Of a DNA stretch of 8,967 nt, positions 1 to 7,002 are shown piece after piece. The stretch is from NCBI GenBank assembly GCA_021824855.1, contig JAKAJX010000113.1, forward strand, positions 1 through 8,967, given 5' to 3'. A program made the translations under genes and the position numbers. The notes beneath the pieces are model-generated. The model was not told the DNA's origin, ran no database searches, and worked only from the letters and a program-made list of their open reading frames with translations. The DNA is from Bacteroidota bacterium (GTDB lineage: Bacteria > Bacteroidota > Bacteroidia > Chitinophagales > Chitinophagaceae). The stretch's first letter is position 1. The number at the start of each line of letters is the position of its first letter.

Positions 1-542
1 CTTTCATCATATCGATAATTTTGGTAAATATTTTGTCGAACAGCAAGACAACTATTTATTGCAAAAAATCTACTGTAATCAATTTTATCATTAATTGATT
101 TTAATAATTTATTTTTCAAGAATCCAGCATTACTTGGAGAATATATTTTACCATTCTGCCCATATATAATGGGTACAAAAACATCACTATTTTCATTTTT
201 CAGTAATGCATCATTGAGTGCAGCAAAATACTCTTTTGTAACCTGTGTGTCATCATCAAACCAAATAATGAGGTCGTCTTTACAGGAATGTTCTTGAATA
301 TGGTCAAGAGCAGCATTGTAGGCCTTTGAAAGGCCTTTATTACCATGCATTGAAATATAATAAATACCATTATGATCACATTTTATCTTATTATCATACA
401 CCAATGTGCTATTATCAACAACGATTATTTTTAATCTGCAAATATTAACATCCAATAAATTGCTTATTGTATTAGAATCTTCCGTTGATTTATTATACAA
501 TACAACAACTGCAAATAATGTAGATGGATACAGATAATTCAT
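1..542 (-). CDS. Glycosyltransferase family 2, rhamnosyltransferase-like (N-terminal 180 residues; 3' end beyond window)
   Basis: A reading frame opens with ATG at 542, sharing an A with the stop of the preceding glycosyltransferase (TAATG), and runs to the left edge with no stop. I translated it by hand. It shows AVVVLYNKS (11-19), the nucleotide-binding IIVVDNS (39-45), GNKGLSKAYNAAL (67-79), WFDDDTQV (94-101) with D96-D98 as the DXD-type site, and AINSCLAVRQNIY (161-173), which corresponds to the 'INSG' acceptor-side strand. This order is that of the RfbF/WbbL-type rhamnosyltransferase branch of GT2. Full-length members are near 280-300 residues, so roughly a third is missing. GT2 membership is secure; rhamnose as donor is only a family-level hint. 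Confidence 0.88.
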   Translation of the reverse strand, partial: MNYLYPSTLFAVVVLYNKSTEDSNTISNLLDVNICRLKIIVVDNSTLVYDNKIKCDHNGIYYISMHGNKGLSKAYNAALDHIQEHSCKDDLIIWFDDDTQVTKEYFAALNDALLKNENSDVFVPIIYGQNGKIYSPSNAGFLKNKLLKSINDKIDYSRFFAINSCLAVRQNIYQNYRYDE

Positions 543-1372
543 TATAACAGGTCAAACTTATTTATTTGATCATTTGCAACATAATATCCTTTATTGACCA
601 TTCTTTTGTTGAAATAATATGACAGATGTAGTATTTTCAAAAACCTTTTAATGAATAAGGAAATATAGTATAGCACTACTGCTTTGTATTGATATGATTT
701 AGCAATCCAAATGGAAGTACCATTTTTTATACTGATTTGGGCATCTTCAGGATATGCATATTTACATGGGTTTTCTGTGCTGATACCTCGACCGTTTTTA
801 AAAAATGATATATCAATATCCACTATCTGAAAGCTTGCACCAATCTTATAGAATCTTAAAAAAAGGTCTCGATCAATAGCACATTTATATTGAAGAGAAT
901 ATGTGCCATACTTTAAATATGCTTCCCTTTTTATGAATGTTGCCGGATGCATCAGGGAAGTTTGAAAAGTTAGGTTCTTAAGATTTGCATCAGAATATCT
1001 TCTTATATATCTTTCACCGTTATAATCTATTACATTACCGCATATTATATCGCTATGTCCATCATATTCATTAATAATTTTAGCCAGTGCATGATTAATT
1101 AGTTGATCATCCGCAGCTATTATAACGATTAAATCTCCTGTTGCTAATGCTATTCCTTTATTATATGCGTCTGCTATCCCTTTATCTTTTTCCGAAATTA
1201 TAATATCAATATCTTTTTTATACTTATATATTATTTCAAGTGTTTTATCTGTTGAGGCACCATCTATTATTATGTATTGTACATTACCATCTTTTTGTCT
1301 TAAAATACTTAAGATAGTTTTTTCTATAGTTTTTTCCGCATTATACGACGGAGTAATTATGGTTATATTCAT
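542..1372 (-). CDS. Glycosyltransferase family 2, WfgS/WcaA-like
   Basis: This 276-residue protein is counted from ATG 1372. An upstream in-frame ATG at 1414 would add 14 residues that sit before the family's usual first strand and would deepen the overlap with wzy to 74 nt, so I chose 1372, where the protein opens MNITIITPSYNAEKTI as family members do. The GT-A core shows IIIDGASTDKT (34-44), SEKDKGIADAYNKGI (60-74), AADD (86-89) as the metal site where NSDD is more common, MHPATFIKRE (141-150) and AIDRDLFLRF (165-174), the order typical of WfgS-like transferases. The C-terminal 60 residues are basic and aromatic and may associate with the membrane. It should add one sugar to the repeat unit in the cytosol. 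It overlaps wzy by 32 nt and meets the next gene at TAATG. The substrate is unknown. Confidence 0.9.
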   Translation of the reverse strand: MNITIITPSYNAEKTIEKTILSILRQKDGNVQYIIIDGASTDKTLEIIYKYKKDIDIIISEKDKGIADAYNKGIALATGDLIVIIAADDQLINHALAKIINEYDGHSDIICGNVIDYNGERYIRRYSDANLKNLTFQTSLMHPATFIKREAYLKYGTYSLQYKCAIDRDLFLRFYKIGASFQIVDIDISFFKNGRGISTENPCKYAYPEDAQISIKNGTSIWIAKSYQYKAVVLYYISLFIKRFLKILHLSYYFNKRMVNKGYYVANDQINKFDLL

Positions 1373-2789
1373 TTTTATTTGTGCTATCGAATAATAAACT
1401 AATTGAGATGGCAAAGAAAAAAGAGTGTAATTCGTGAAATGGTCTTAATGCGAAACTATTAAAAAGGTTAACAAATAAAAATATAACAATTGCATAATTG
1501 AAATATTTTTTATTCAGATTAGGTGTGATAATAGAACTTACATAAAAATTAAATTTCGCCCAAAAGTATATACCGAATATTCCTGTTCCGGCCAACATCA
1601 TTGCAGTTGCGCCATGACAGGTTATTGTGCCAAATCCATATCCAAATATTGGCCGGGCAATAAATGCCTTTAAAGTCATAAAAATACTTAGCAGCCTTAC
1701 TCTATTAGACCATTCCAAAGCAGTATTATCTGTTTGCCATGAACCATTGAATATTACATCTTTTTCCTCGAGTAGGCTAGAAATACGCCTTGAAAAAAAA
1801 TCATCCGAAGAGGATGATAGGGAATTGAGATTGAATGAAAATACAATTATTATAACAAAAGCAATAAGGGCAGTAATAAATAACAGCTTTTTTACTCTAC
1901 CTTTTATAGATTGAACTGAATTCCATTTATACAATTTATAAATTGCAATAAGGGCAATAATAAATAATACAGAGCTAAATGACATACAAAATAGTATCAA
2001 TATCATGCCTATGATTATCCATTTATAATAACGTTTAGATTTAGTAATAGCATATTGTGAAAATAAAATTGTTATACAAATAAACAACATGTATGAATAA
2101 TGGGATGCTTCCTTTGTTAATCCTGTTAACTCTTTTCCAAATCCACGCGTCCTAGCTTCATAAATTGTTGCTTCTGAAAAGCCAAAAAAATATTCAACAA
2201 TTTTACCATAATTTTCAAACCGCAAAACATCTTTTAATATTAATTCAAAAAAACCTAATATAAAAAAGAATTTAATAATTTTTGTAACCAATTTAATTAA
2301 TCTGAAATAATCCTCCTTTTGAAAAGATGAGTAAACAGCAAATAGAGTGATAACATAAATAACTAATTGAAAATTTTGTTGAACGACAAAAAAAGACATA
2401 GCTGGTTTTGCTATAGATTTTTGTTGCAGAAGTATATCTTCCCAGGAGTTTTCAATATTAGCAACTTTGGCATTAGACGGAAAAATAACTAGAAATAATA
2501 GGGACACAATTGCTATTGTCAATAAGTAAAATCCATATTTATAAAATTTTCTCTTTTTTATTGGCCGATTTACTAAAACATAAATTGAAACAAAAAATAA
2601 AGTTAGTTCAATAGCTCTTCTATAAGTAATCTCGGAATTCCCCAACTCAATGAAATATCCTACTTCTACAAATAGCTCAATACTTGCTGTTAGAATTATC
2701 ATATTAAACAGTAGCTCTTGAGGTCTACGGGCTTTTAAAATACTAAACCCAATCAAAATAATCAAAACAACTGAAAAAGGATTGATCAT
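1341..2789 (-). CDS. wzy: Wzy-type O-antigen/capsule polymerase
   Basis: This 482-residue, very hydrophobic protein has about 10-12 candidate membrane segments (for example 5-19, 28-48, 58-75, 86-104, 138-154, 170-186, 231-248, 255-285, 300-320, 380-416, 430-448, 452-467). The layout matches Wzy polymerases, which join flipped repeat units in the periplasm. Soluble loops lie around 105-135, 190-225 and 322-365. GLTKEASHYSYML (223-235) and the arginines in SNRVRL (361-366) occupy places where this family has functional loop residues, and RPIFGYGFGT (379-388) is the common Gly-rich block of the O-antigen ligase/polymerase domain. A WaaL-type ligase is the main alternative; the position between glycosyltransferases and the presence of wzx in the same operon favour Wzy. 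It starts at a TAATG junction with the GT4 gene and its 3' end runs 32 nt into the next gene. A terminator-like hairpin lies inside the coding sequence (1793-1818). Confidence 0.83.
   Translation of the reverse strand: MINPFSVVLIILIGFSILKARRPQELLFNMIILTASIELFVEVGYFIELGNSEITYRRAIELTLFFVSIYVLVNRPIKKRKFYKYGFYLLTIAIVSLLFLVIFPSNAKVANIENSWEDILLQQKSIAKPAMSFFVVQQNFQLVIYVITLFAVYSSFQKEDYFRLIKLVTKIIKFFFILGFFELILKDVLRFENYGKIVEYFFGFSEATIYEARTRGFGKELTGLTKEASHYSYMLFICITILFSQYAITKSKRYYKWIIIGMILILFCMSFSSVLFIIALIAIYKLYKWNSVQSIKGRVKKLLFITALIAFVIIIVFSFNLNSLSSSSDDFFSRRISSLLEEKDVIFNGSWQTDNTALEWSNRVRLLSIFMTLKAFIARPIFGYGFGTITCHGATAMMLAGTGIFGIYFWAKFNFYVSSIITPNLNKKYFNYAIVIFLFVNLFNSFALRPFHELHSFFFAISISLLFDSTNKNEYNHNYSVV
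1793..1818 (-). terminator. Terminator-like hairpin plus T tract inside wzy
   Basis: On the coding (minus) strand ATCATCC (1818-1812), a five-base loop TCTTC, then GGATGAT (1806-1800) form a perfect 7-bp stem, followed directly by seven more T (1799-1793). This has the shape of an intrinsic terminator, but it lies within wzy codons for a Ser-rich, Asp-Asp-Phe-Phe loop (residues 325-332). Only three of the seven pairs are G-C, so it would be weak. Whether it acts is unknown. Confidence 0.25.
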
Positions 2790-3940
2790 TAATTTAAGTT
2801 CTGTTTATAAAGATCATAAATCAGTTGTGCATGTGCCTTCATCGAAAAAGAAGAAATCGCTTTTTTTGTAGCTTTTTTTGAAAAATCGGTTATAAAGTCC
2901 CTATTTGTATACAGGAAAATAATTTTATCCATTATATCAAATAGGTTATCTCTATCAAACATCAACCCGTTAATTTGATTATCGATAATTTCAACGTTTG
3001 CCCCAGTATTCGAAACCAATGGACACAAACCTGCCATCATATATTCAACAGTAATGCGCCCGAATCCTTCGGCCTTTGAACAATTGACGCCAATGTGATA
3101 TTGACTTAATGTTTTGTATATATCAGGATTATAATCATAGAGATTACAAAACTTATTAAGTTTCTTCTTCTGAATCAACCGTTCCAATTTTTTCTTATAT
3201 CCAATTGAACCGTTTCCAAAAAAATGAACAAGTATATCATCTTTAATGTTTTTTGGCAATAGGGATAAGGCCTGGATGAAAATTTCTTGCCCCTTATTAA
3301 CATGATAGCCTCCTAAAAAAATAAAGCTCAACTTAGACTTTTTTACTATTGTCTCATTTTTAGTCCAGTGACTTGTGCCAATACCGTCATATATTAACCT
3401 TATATTTTGTTCAGGAATCCCAAGTGACAACCATTTTGATTTTACGGATTTTGAAATGGCAATAAAGGTTGATGAAGAATCTGTTAATATCGGATTATAG
3501 GAAGAAAATACTGGCATAAGAAGAAAATCATCATCACCATGTTCCCTTATATGCCATAAGTGTTTTATTCTATATTTTTGAGCAAAGTAATAACCAATAT
3601 CAATTCTATTCAGATTAGAATGAATTATGTCAATAGTTGTAAAATCAATTAATTTTTCAATTTTTTTTATAGCGGTCGGTTTCGAAATACGATAACGAAT
3701 TTGTAAAATACTTTTCCATAAAAATTTTGGCTGCCGATATGAGCCTGAAAAATTTTTAAACGGAGCAGAATAATTCTCAATACCAATTTTTGAGAATGCC
3801 TCATTTAATTGATTATGACATCCAGTGATTACAATTGCCTTTACATCAGGGCAGCTTTCTTTTAATTCTTTAATTAAATCATATAATGCTAAAGCTGCAC
3901 CTCCACTATCCACATGATTCATAAAGTACAACACCTTCAT
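2789..3940 (-). CDS. Glycosyltransferase family 4 (GT-B fold)
   Basis: This 383-residue protein has the two-domain GT-B layout. The N-terminal Rossmann domain opens with VLYFMNHVDSGGAALALYDL (3-22), a glycine-rich acceptor-side loop; IHSN is at 106-109 and WHIREHG at 129-135. The C-terminal donor domain begins near 203 and carries FLGGYHVNKGQE (208-219) and EGFGRITVE (291-299), the EX7E motif of retaining GT4 enzymes, followed by GLCPLVSNTGANVEII (304-319). It should be cytosolic or membrane-associated and transfer one sugar with retention of configuration. AGGA lies four bases before the ATG, the clearest Shine-Dalgarno-like site in the window. The stop shares an A with the next start (TAATG), so wzy is probably coupled to it. 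The family is certain; the sugar is unknown. Confidence 0.93.
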   Translation of the reverse strand: MKVLYFMNHVDSGGAALALYDLIKELKESCPDVKAIVITGCHNQLNEAFSKIGIENYSAPFKNFSGSYRQPKFLWKSILQIRYRISKPTAIKKIEKLIDFTTIDIIHSNLNRIDIGYYFAQKYRIKHLWHIREHGDDDFLLMPVFSSYNPILTDSSSTFIAISKSVKSKWLSLGIPEQNIRLIYDGIGTSHWTKNETIVKKSKLSFIFLGGYHVNKGQEIFIQALSLLPKNIKDDILVHFFGNGSIGYKKKLERLIQKKKLNKFCNLYDYNPDIYKTLSQYHIGVNCSKAEGFGRITVEYMMAGLCPLVSNTGANVEIIDNQINGLMFDRDNLFDIMDKIIFLYTNRDFITDFSKKATKKAISSFSMKAHAQLIYDLYKQNLN

Positions 3941-3944
3941 TACT

Positions 3945-3948
3945 TCCT
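3945..3948 (-). promoter_or_regulatory. Shine-Dalgarno-like AGGA before the GT4 gene
   Basis: The minus strand reads TTAGGAAGTA and then ATG, with AGGA four bases from the start codon. Most other starts in the window lack such a site, as is usual in Bacteroidota, so this one may help GT4 start on its own after the 87-nt gap instead of by coupling. Confidence 0.4.
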
Positions 3949-3955
3949 AAATGTT

Positions 3956-3968
3956 AAATTCTTATTTA
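3956..3968 (+). repeat. 13-mer direct repeat, copy 1 (AAATTCTTATTTA)
   Basis: An identical 13-mer occurs at 4702-4714 in the same orientation, so the two copies bracket the acetyltransferase gene. Identity ends directly outside the 13 bases. The sequence is AT-rich, so chance remains possible. Confidence 0.5.
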
Positions 3969-4027
3969 ATAAAGAACTCTTGAAGTGATTACATAAAATC
4001 ATTACGGATGTAAGTAGTATAGTCAAA

Positions 4028-4624
4028 TTAAATTACTTTTTTAACGAATTTAGCTGGATTCCCCGCCCATATTTCGTCAGATGGAATGCTGTGCGTAACC
4101 ACACTTCCTGCACCTACAATTGACCTATCCCCTATTTTAATTCCTTTCAAAATAATACAATTTGCACCAATAAAAACGTCATCACCAATAATGATTGGTT
4201 TTGACTGAATTTGCAACTCATCATTATTACGTCGTGCTTTATAGCCTATTGGATGAAAATCAGTATCCCATATAAAAGTATTTCCGCCAATATTACAATA
4301 TTTTCCAAAAATTATCATAGTTGTACAAAAAATTGACACTCCTGAAAATCCTGAATAATCCCCGATTTTTAGTGTGGCATTATCCCCTACATATATTGAT
4401 GATTTTTTATTAATTCCAACCATGTTATAAACAGTAGAATTTTTAAAAATAATATTTTTTCCTACTATTAAGCTACCATTATTTCTTATTAAGATTCGGC
4501 CGTAAATTTTTGGCATTTTCAAAAATTGGACTCTGTTTACTTTAAATTGTACATAATTGATCAATAAAGCAAAGAAAGCTTCCACGCTCTTTATTGTTCG
4601 ATAAATAACTTTAACAACATTCAT
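4028..4624 (-). CDS. Left-handed beta-helix (hexapeptide-repeat) acetyltransferase
   Basis: This 198-residue protein has a basic, hydrophobic N-terminal segment (1-35), followed by hexapeptide repeats running from about 45 to 180 in the [LIV]-G-x(4) style (LIVGKN at 52-57, IYVGDN at 77-82, LKIGDY at 85-90, IIIGDD at 144-149, IKIGDR at 162-167, IVGAGS at 169-174). WDTDFHPI (119-126) carries the probable catalytic His124, and AGNPAK (187-192) is the usual C-terminal closing motif of the CatB/NodL/WcaF-like group. These enzymes work as trimers with acetyl-CoA. In a polysaccharide cluster the likely job is O-acetylation of a sugar residue; N-acetylation of an amino sugar is possible, but no amino-sugar pathway gene is visible. 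It is the only gene here with sizeable gaps on both sides, and it looks particularly AT-rich (15 of 60 G+C over 4381-4440 by hand count). Confidence 0.9.
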   Translation of the reverse strand: MNVVKVIYRTIKSVEAFFALLINYVQFKVNRVQFLKMPKIYGRILIRNNGSLIVGKNIIFKNSTVYNMVGINKKSSIYVGDNATLKIGDYSGFSGVSIFCTTMIIFGKYCNIGGNTFIWDTDFHPIGYKARRNNDELQIQSKPIIIGDDVFIGANCIILKGIKIGDRSIVGAGSVVTHSIPSDEIWAGNPAKFVKKVI

Positions 4625-4736
4625 TATAAAAGTACAAATAAATTAAATTTTTTAATTGATTGTAAATAGTATTTAAATTTATGGTTCTATACCGTTATTC
4701 CAAATTCTTATTTAGTGCAGCAGTCAAAAAATAACT
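4625..4736. other. 112-nt intergenic gap upstream of the acetyltransferase gene
   Basis: This is the longest noncoding stretch in the window, between the GT2 stop and the acetyltransferase start. It is very AT-rich. It holds one copy of a 13-mer also found in the gap on the other side of the acetyltransferase gene, and an AT-only inverted repeat (4641-4657, 7-nt arms with a 3-nt loop). I see no GC-rich hairpin with a T tract, no small gene and no convincing Bacteroidota promoter (TTTG, about 19 nt, TAnnTTTG). The ATG at 4624 has no Shine-Dalgarno-like sequence. Confidence 0.7.
4702..4714 (+). repeat. 13-mer direct repeat, copy 2 (AAATTCTTATTTA)
   Basis: This is the second copy of the 13-mer at 3956-3968, in the gap on the promoter-proximal side of the acetyltransferase gene. 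I did not notice the same 13-mer elsewhere in the window, but this was a search by eye. Confidence 0.5.
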
Positions 4737-5654
4737 TTATTTACAAATACTTTTAACATGATAATAAATAAAAAATAGAATCCCTTTAATAGAAAAAAGA
4801 GAGAAGTTCCCAATCCAAAAATGATAAAACAATAATCGCCGTTTTGAGCGAGATTTTATAGCGACAAGAGTTTTAAAATCATTTTTAAATCCTCCAAATC
4901 CTGCGAACATTTTTTTTATCTTCTTAATTTCATCTTCGCTAAAATCGATATCAATCAATTGTATATTTACAAAATTAATTTTTATATAAAAATTCGCATA
5001 TGTTGATCTGCCATCGTTATAATTTGTTATTCTTTTTGATGAAATTCTCCAGGCTGAATTATCCTTCTTAATAGCAAAAATCGACGGAATCAACTGCGTT
5101 ATACTGGTATTTGCATAAAAAGAGGCTTCCCCAATGTAAGCATTTACCCTTTCTATATTTATTACATTATTAGACATAAATACAAATTGACCATAACCAG
5201 CTTGCACATTCGGCGCAATAAAAGCTTCTAATACTTCGTTAAAAGTATTGCACAATTTATCTTGAAGTGGTGGAAATCCAGCTATTGAGTATTTAATAAG
5301 TGCTATTTCGGACATTTCATGAATGTCATTTAAAACGATCTGCAAAGAATCGGGCATGACAATATCGTCATCTGACATCAACCACATCCACTTTGATTGA
5401 CATAATTGATGTGTAGAAGCAATATTTAAATCACCACCTATATTATATTTACGATTATAAATGTTTATAATATCAATGAATTCCTTACTAAAATTTTGAG
5501 TCACCCATTCTCCAACATCATAATTCGAACAATTATTAGAAATAATGATTTTATATCTATCGAACTCCCTTTGTATCTCAAAAGAGCGTAATGTTTCAAG
5601 TAGTTGTTGTTTACGATTATATGTAGGAATAACAACCGTTAATAATTTATCCAT
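4737..5654 (-). CDS. Glycosyltransferase family 2 (GT-A fold), 'SDDD' subgroup
   Basis: This 305-residue protein has a clear GT2 core: VVIPTYNRKQQLLETLRSF (7-25) at the N-terminus, IIISNNCS (36-43) where the nucleotide binds, YNIGGD (70-75), and WLMSDDDIVMPDSL (91-104), in which D95-D97 form the DXD-type metal and nucleotide-sugar site. The C-terminal half (about 150-305) is poorly conserved and ends in a basic, aromatic stretch (269-303) that may touch the membrane. The ATG at 5654 overlaps the wzx stop by 8 nt. It should add one sugar to the lipid-linked repeat unit on the cytosolic face. The W-x-x-(S/G)DDD pattern resembles that in proteins often annotated as abequosyltransferase-like (RfbV). 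Together with the nearby ddhC, this makes it a candidate for transferring the dideoxy sugar, but that is speculation. Donor and acceptor are unknown. Confidence 0.88.
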   Translation of the reverse strand: MDKLLTVVIPTYNRKQQLLETLRSFEIQREFDRYKIIISNNCSNYDVGEWVTQNFSKEFIDIINIYNRKYNIGGDLNIASTHQLCQSKWMWLMSDDDIVMPDSLQIVLNDIHEMSEIALIKYSIAGFPPLQDKLCNTFNEVLEAFIAPNVQAGYGQFVFMSNNVINIERVNAYIGEASFYANTSITQLIPSIFAIKKDNSAWRISSKRITNYNDGRSTYANFYIKINFVNIQLIDIDFSEDEIKKIKKMFAGFGGFKNDFKTLVAIKSRSKRRLLFYHFWIGNFSLFSIKGILFFIYYHVKSICK

Positions 5655-6993
5655 AATGCCAACACTTTTTTTTCGTTTTAAAAATTAAGTATCCCCAAGG
5701 CAAACCCACAAAAATAGTTAAACACGTATACCCTAGTACAATTCCCATCAATCCAAAAAAATTGCCTAATAAAAAAGTAGATGAAGCAGTAAGAATACCT
5801 CCAACTATTGAATTAACCAAAAATGGCTCTTGCTTATGGCAACGTAAATAAGTTGCCCAAGAAAAAATAAATTGGTTAACAAAAGTTACTATACAAAGTA
5901 ATATTAATGGAAAAATAGGTAAGAATCTTTGCCCCAATGGTATTTTCAAGTAATTAAACCCAACAACCAATACAATAAACACACCAATTAGTAATATATT
6001 GATAAAAGAAAGCTGTGAAACTGTTTTATTAAAAATAGTATCTAACTTTTTATAACTTTTTTCGGCAATGAGTGAGGACATCAAGGGAATTTTTGTACTA
6101 ATCCAACTCATAGATAAAGACGATATTCCATTTAACGCCTGCAATGTCATTCCCATTTTACCTGCCACTACCGCACCTTCTGTTGCAAATAATACGGGAT
6201 TAAACAACTGAAAAATAAAATAACCGCTTACCCAACTTAAAGCTATTTTCCATTGATAGGGAAATATTTCTTCCCAATAATCAACCCTGATTTCACCTAT
6301 TGAATAATAAATAAATAATAATAAATTTTTTCGGTAAGTGAGCAAAATACTACCCATTAAAATGAGGAAGGATACAAATGAAGCAATACCCAATGCAAAC
6401 AAACTTCCGTGAAATACAAACACCAATGCTATACAAAGTATATTAACTGTTTGCTGAACAAACCTTATTTTGGCAACTTCTTTTACTTTTCCAAGCCCTT
6501 CAAAAAAGGCTAATAAAGGATTAATTACCAACATTAACGATGTTGCCAATGCTACCAATATCCAAGGCAACTGCCATTGTATATTAGCAGCACCTTGCTT
6601 GTATTTATTAAAAAAAATAAAGCCGCTAAAAGTTAAAATAATAAACAATATAAAAGCTAATACGCTAAATACTTTTAAACAAAAATGTAATAACGATGAT
6701 AAACGTGATAAGTACTCTTTACTTCCGGATAATTCAGTTGCAGTAATCCATTGTAAATGCACCGTTTCATGAGCAACATATTGCGTAATGATACCGTTTA
6801 AACCTAGTTCAAAGAAAACCTGTATAGCTATAATACTACCAAAAGTATAATAATAGCCTTGTTCTTCCTTAGATAAAAATATGGCAATTAATGCCAGAGT
6901 AATTAAACCACCGCCGGCTTGTATAATTCTTGCTAATACAGTATATCCAATTGCACCATCAATCCCAATTTTAGATAAATTTTTTTTAATCAA
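5647..6993 (-). CDS. wzx: Wzx-type polysaccharide repeat-unit flippase
   Basis: This is a 448-residue inner-membrane protein with about 12 predicted hydrophobic segments (roughly residues 15-40, 45-72, 103-130, 143-165, 182-197, 199-219, 250-270, 285-303, 328-348, 355-378, 393-411, 415-436), which fits the MOP-superfamily polysaccharide exporters. The N-terminal EEQGYYYTFGS (43-53) and FFELGLNGIITQY (60-72) are typical of O-antigen flippases that move undecaprenyl-diphosphate-linked units to the periplasm. The start appears to be TTG at 6993: going upstream the frame reads ATT, CTG, ATT and then the ddhC stop, and the next in-frame ATG lies about 150 residues inside. The gap to ddhC is 9 nt and the 3' end overlaps the next gene by 8 nt (ATGGATAA), so translational coupling is likely. 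An A8 run covers codons 3-5. The role is well supported; the transported sugar cannot be read from the sequence. Confidence 0.88.
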   Translation of the reverse strand: MIKKNLSKIGIDGAIGYTVLARIIQAGGGLITLALIAIFLSKEEQGYYYTFGSIIAIQVFFELGLNGIITQYVAHETVHLQWITATELSGSKEYLSRLSSLLHFCLKVFSVLAFILFIILTFSGFIFFNKYKQGAANIQWQLPWILVALATSLMLVINPLLAFFEGLGKVKEVAKIRFVQQTVNILCIALVFVFHGSLFALGIASFVSFLILMGSILLTYRKNLLLFIYYSIGEIRVDYWEEIFPYQWKIALSWVSGYFIFQLFNPVLFATEGAVVAGKMGMTLQALNGISSLSMSWISTKIPLMSSLIAEKSYKKLDTIFNKTVSQLSFINILLIGVFIVLVVGFNYLKIPLGQRFLPIFPLILLCIVTFVNQFIFSWATYLRCHKQEPFLVNSIVGGILTASSTFLLGNFFGLMGIVLGYTCLTIFVGLPWGYLIFKTKKKCWHYG

Positions 6994-7002
6994 AATCAGA
7001 AT

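Larger units (their letters stand above)
3941..4027. other. 87-nt intergenic gap between the acetyltransferase and GT4 genes
   Basis: This gap separates the acetyltransferase stop from the GT4 start. On the minus strand it begins TTTGACT, contains the second copy of the shared 13-mer and ends with an AGGA-containing ribosome binding site. I see no terminator hairpin and no reading frame of note. Confidence 0.7.

Noticed and set aside
320..336. Perfect palindrome AGGCCTTT-G-AAAGGCCT in the left-edge glycosyltransferase gene
   Set aside because: It falls on codons for the conserved NKGLSKAY motif, has no T tract after it, and most likely reflects codon choice.
1373..1414. Longer start (ATG at 1414) for the WfgS-like glycosyltransferase
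   Set aside because: The 14 extra residues precede the family's usual N-terminal strand and would deepen the overlap with wzy from 32 to 74 nt.
1627..1914. Open frame on the plus strand opposite wzy
   Set aside because: It is fully antisense to a well-supported membrane protein gene, has no recognisable domain, and every other gene is on the minus strand.
2859..2880. Near-tandem repeat of GCTTTTTTTG
   Set aside because: It encodes Lys-Lys-Ala-Thr-Lys-Lys-Ala in the GT4 C-terminal helix; a simple coding repeat with no sign of a variable-length tract.
3661..3668. Eight-base homopolymer in the GT4 gene (similar runs at 1793-1800 and 6980-6987) as phase-variation sites
   Set aside because: Runs of eight A or T are common in DNA this AT-rich, and all three genes are in frame; no evidence of length variation can be seen in one sequence.
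3997..4027. Possible Bacteroidota promoter: TTTG, 19 nt, TAATGATT on the minus strand
   Set aside because: The upstream element and spacing fit, but the second half matches TAnnTTTG at only 3 of 6 fixed positions; too weak to call.
4641..4657. Inverted repeat AATTAAA-TTT-TTTAATT in the 112-nt gap
   Set aside because: It consists only of A and T, would be a very weak hairpin, and such repeats are expected by chance in this composition.
6470..6772. Open frame on the plus strand opposite wzx
   Set aside because: It is antisense to the flippase gene; the translation is low-complexity and matches no family I know.
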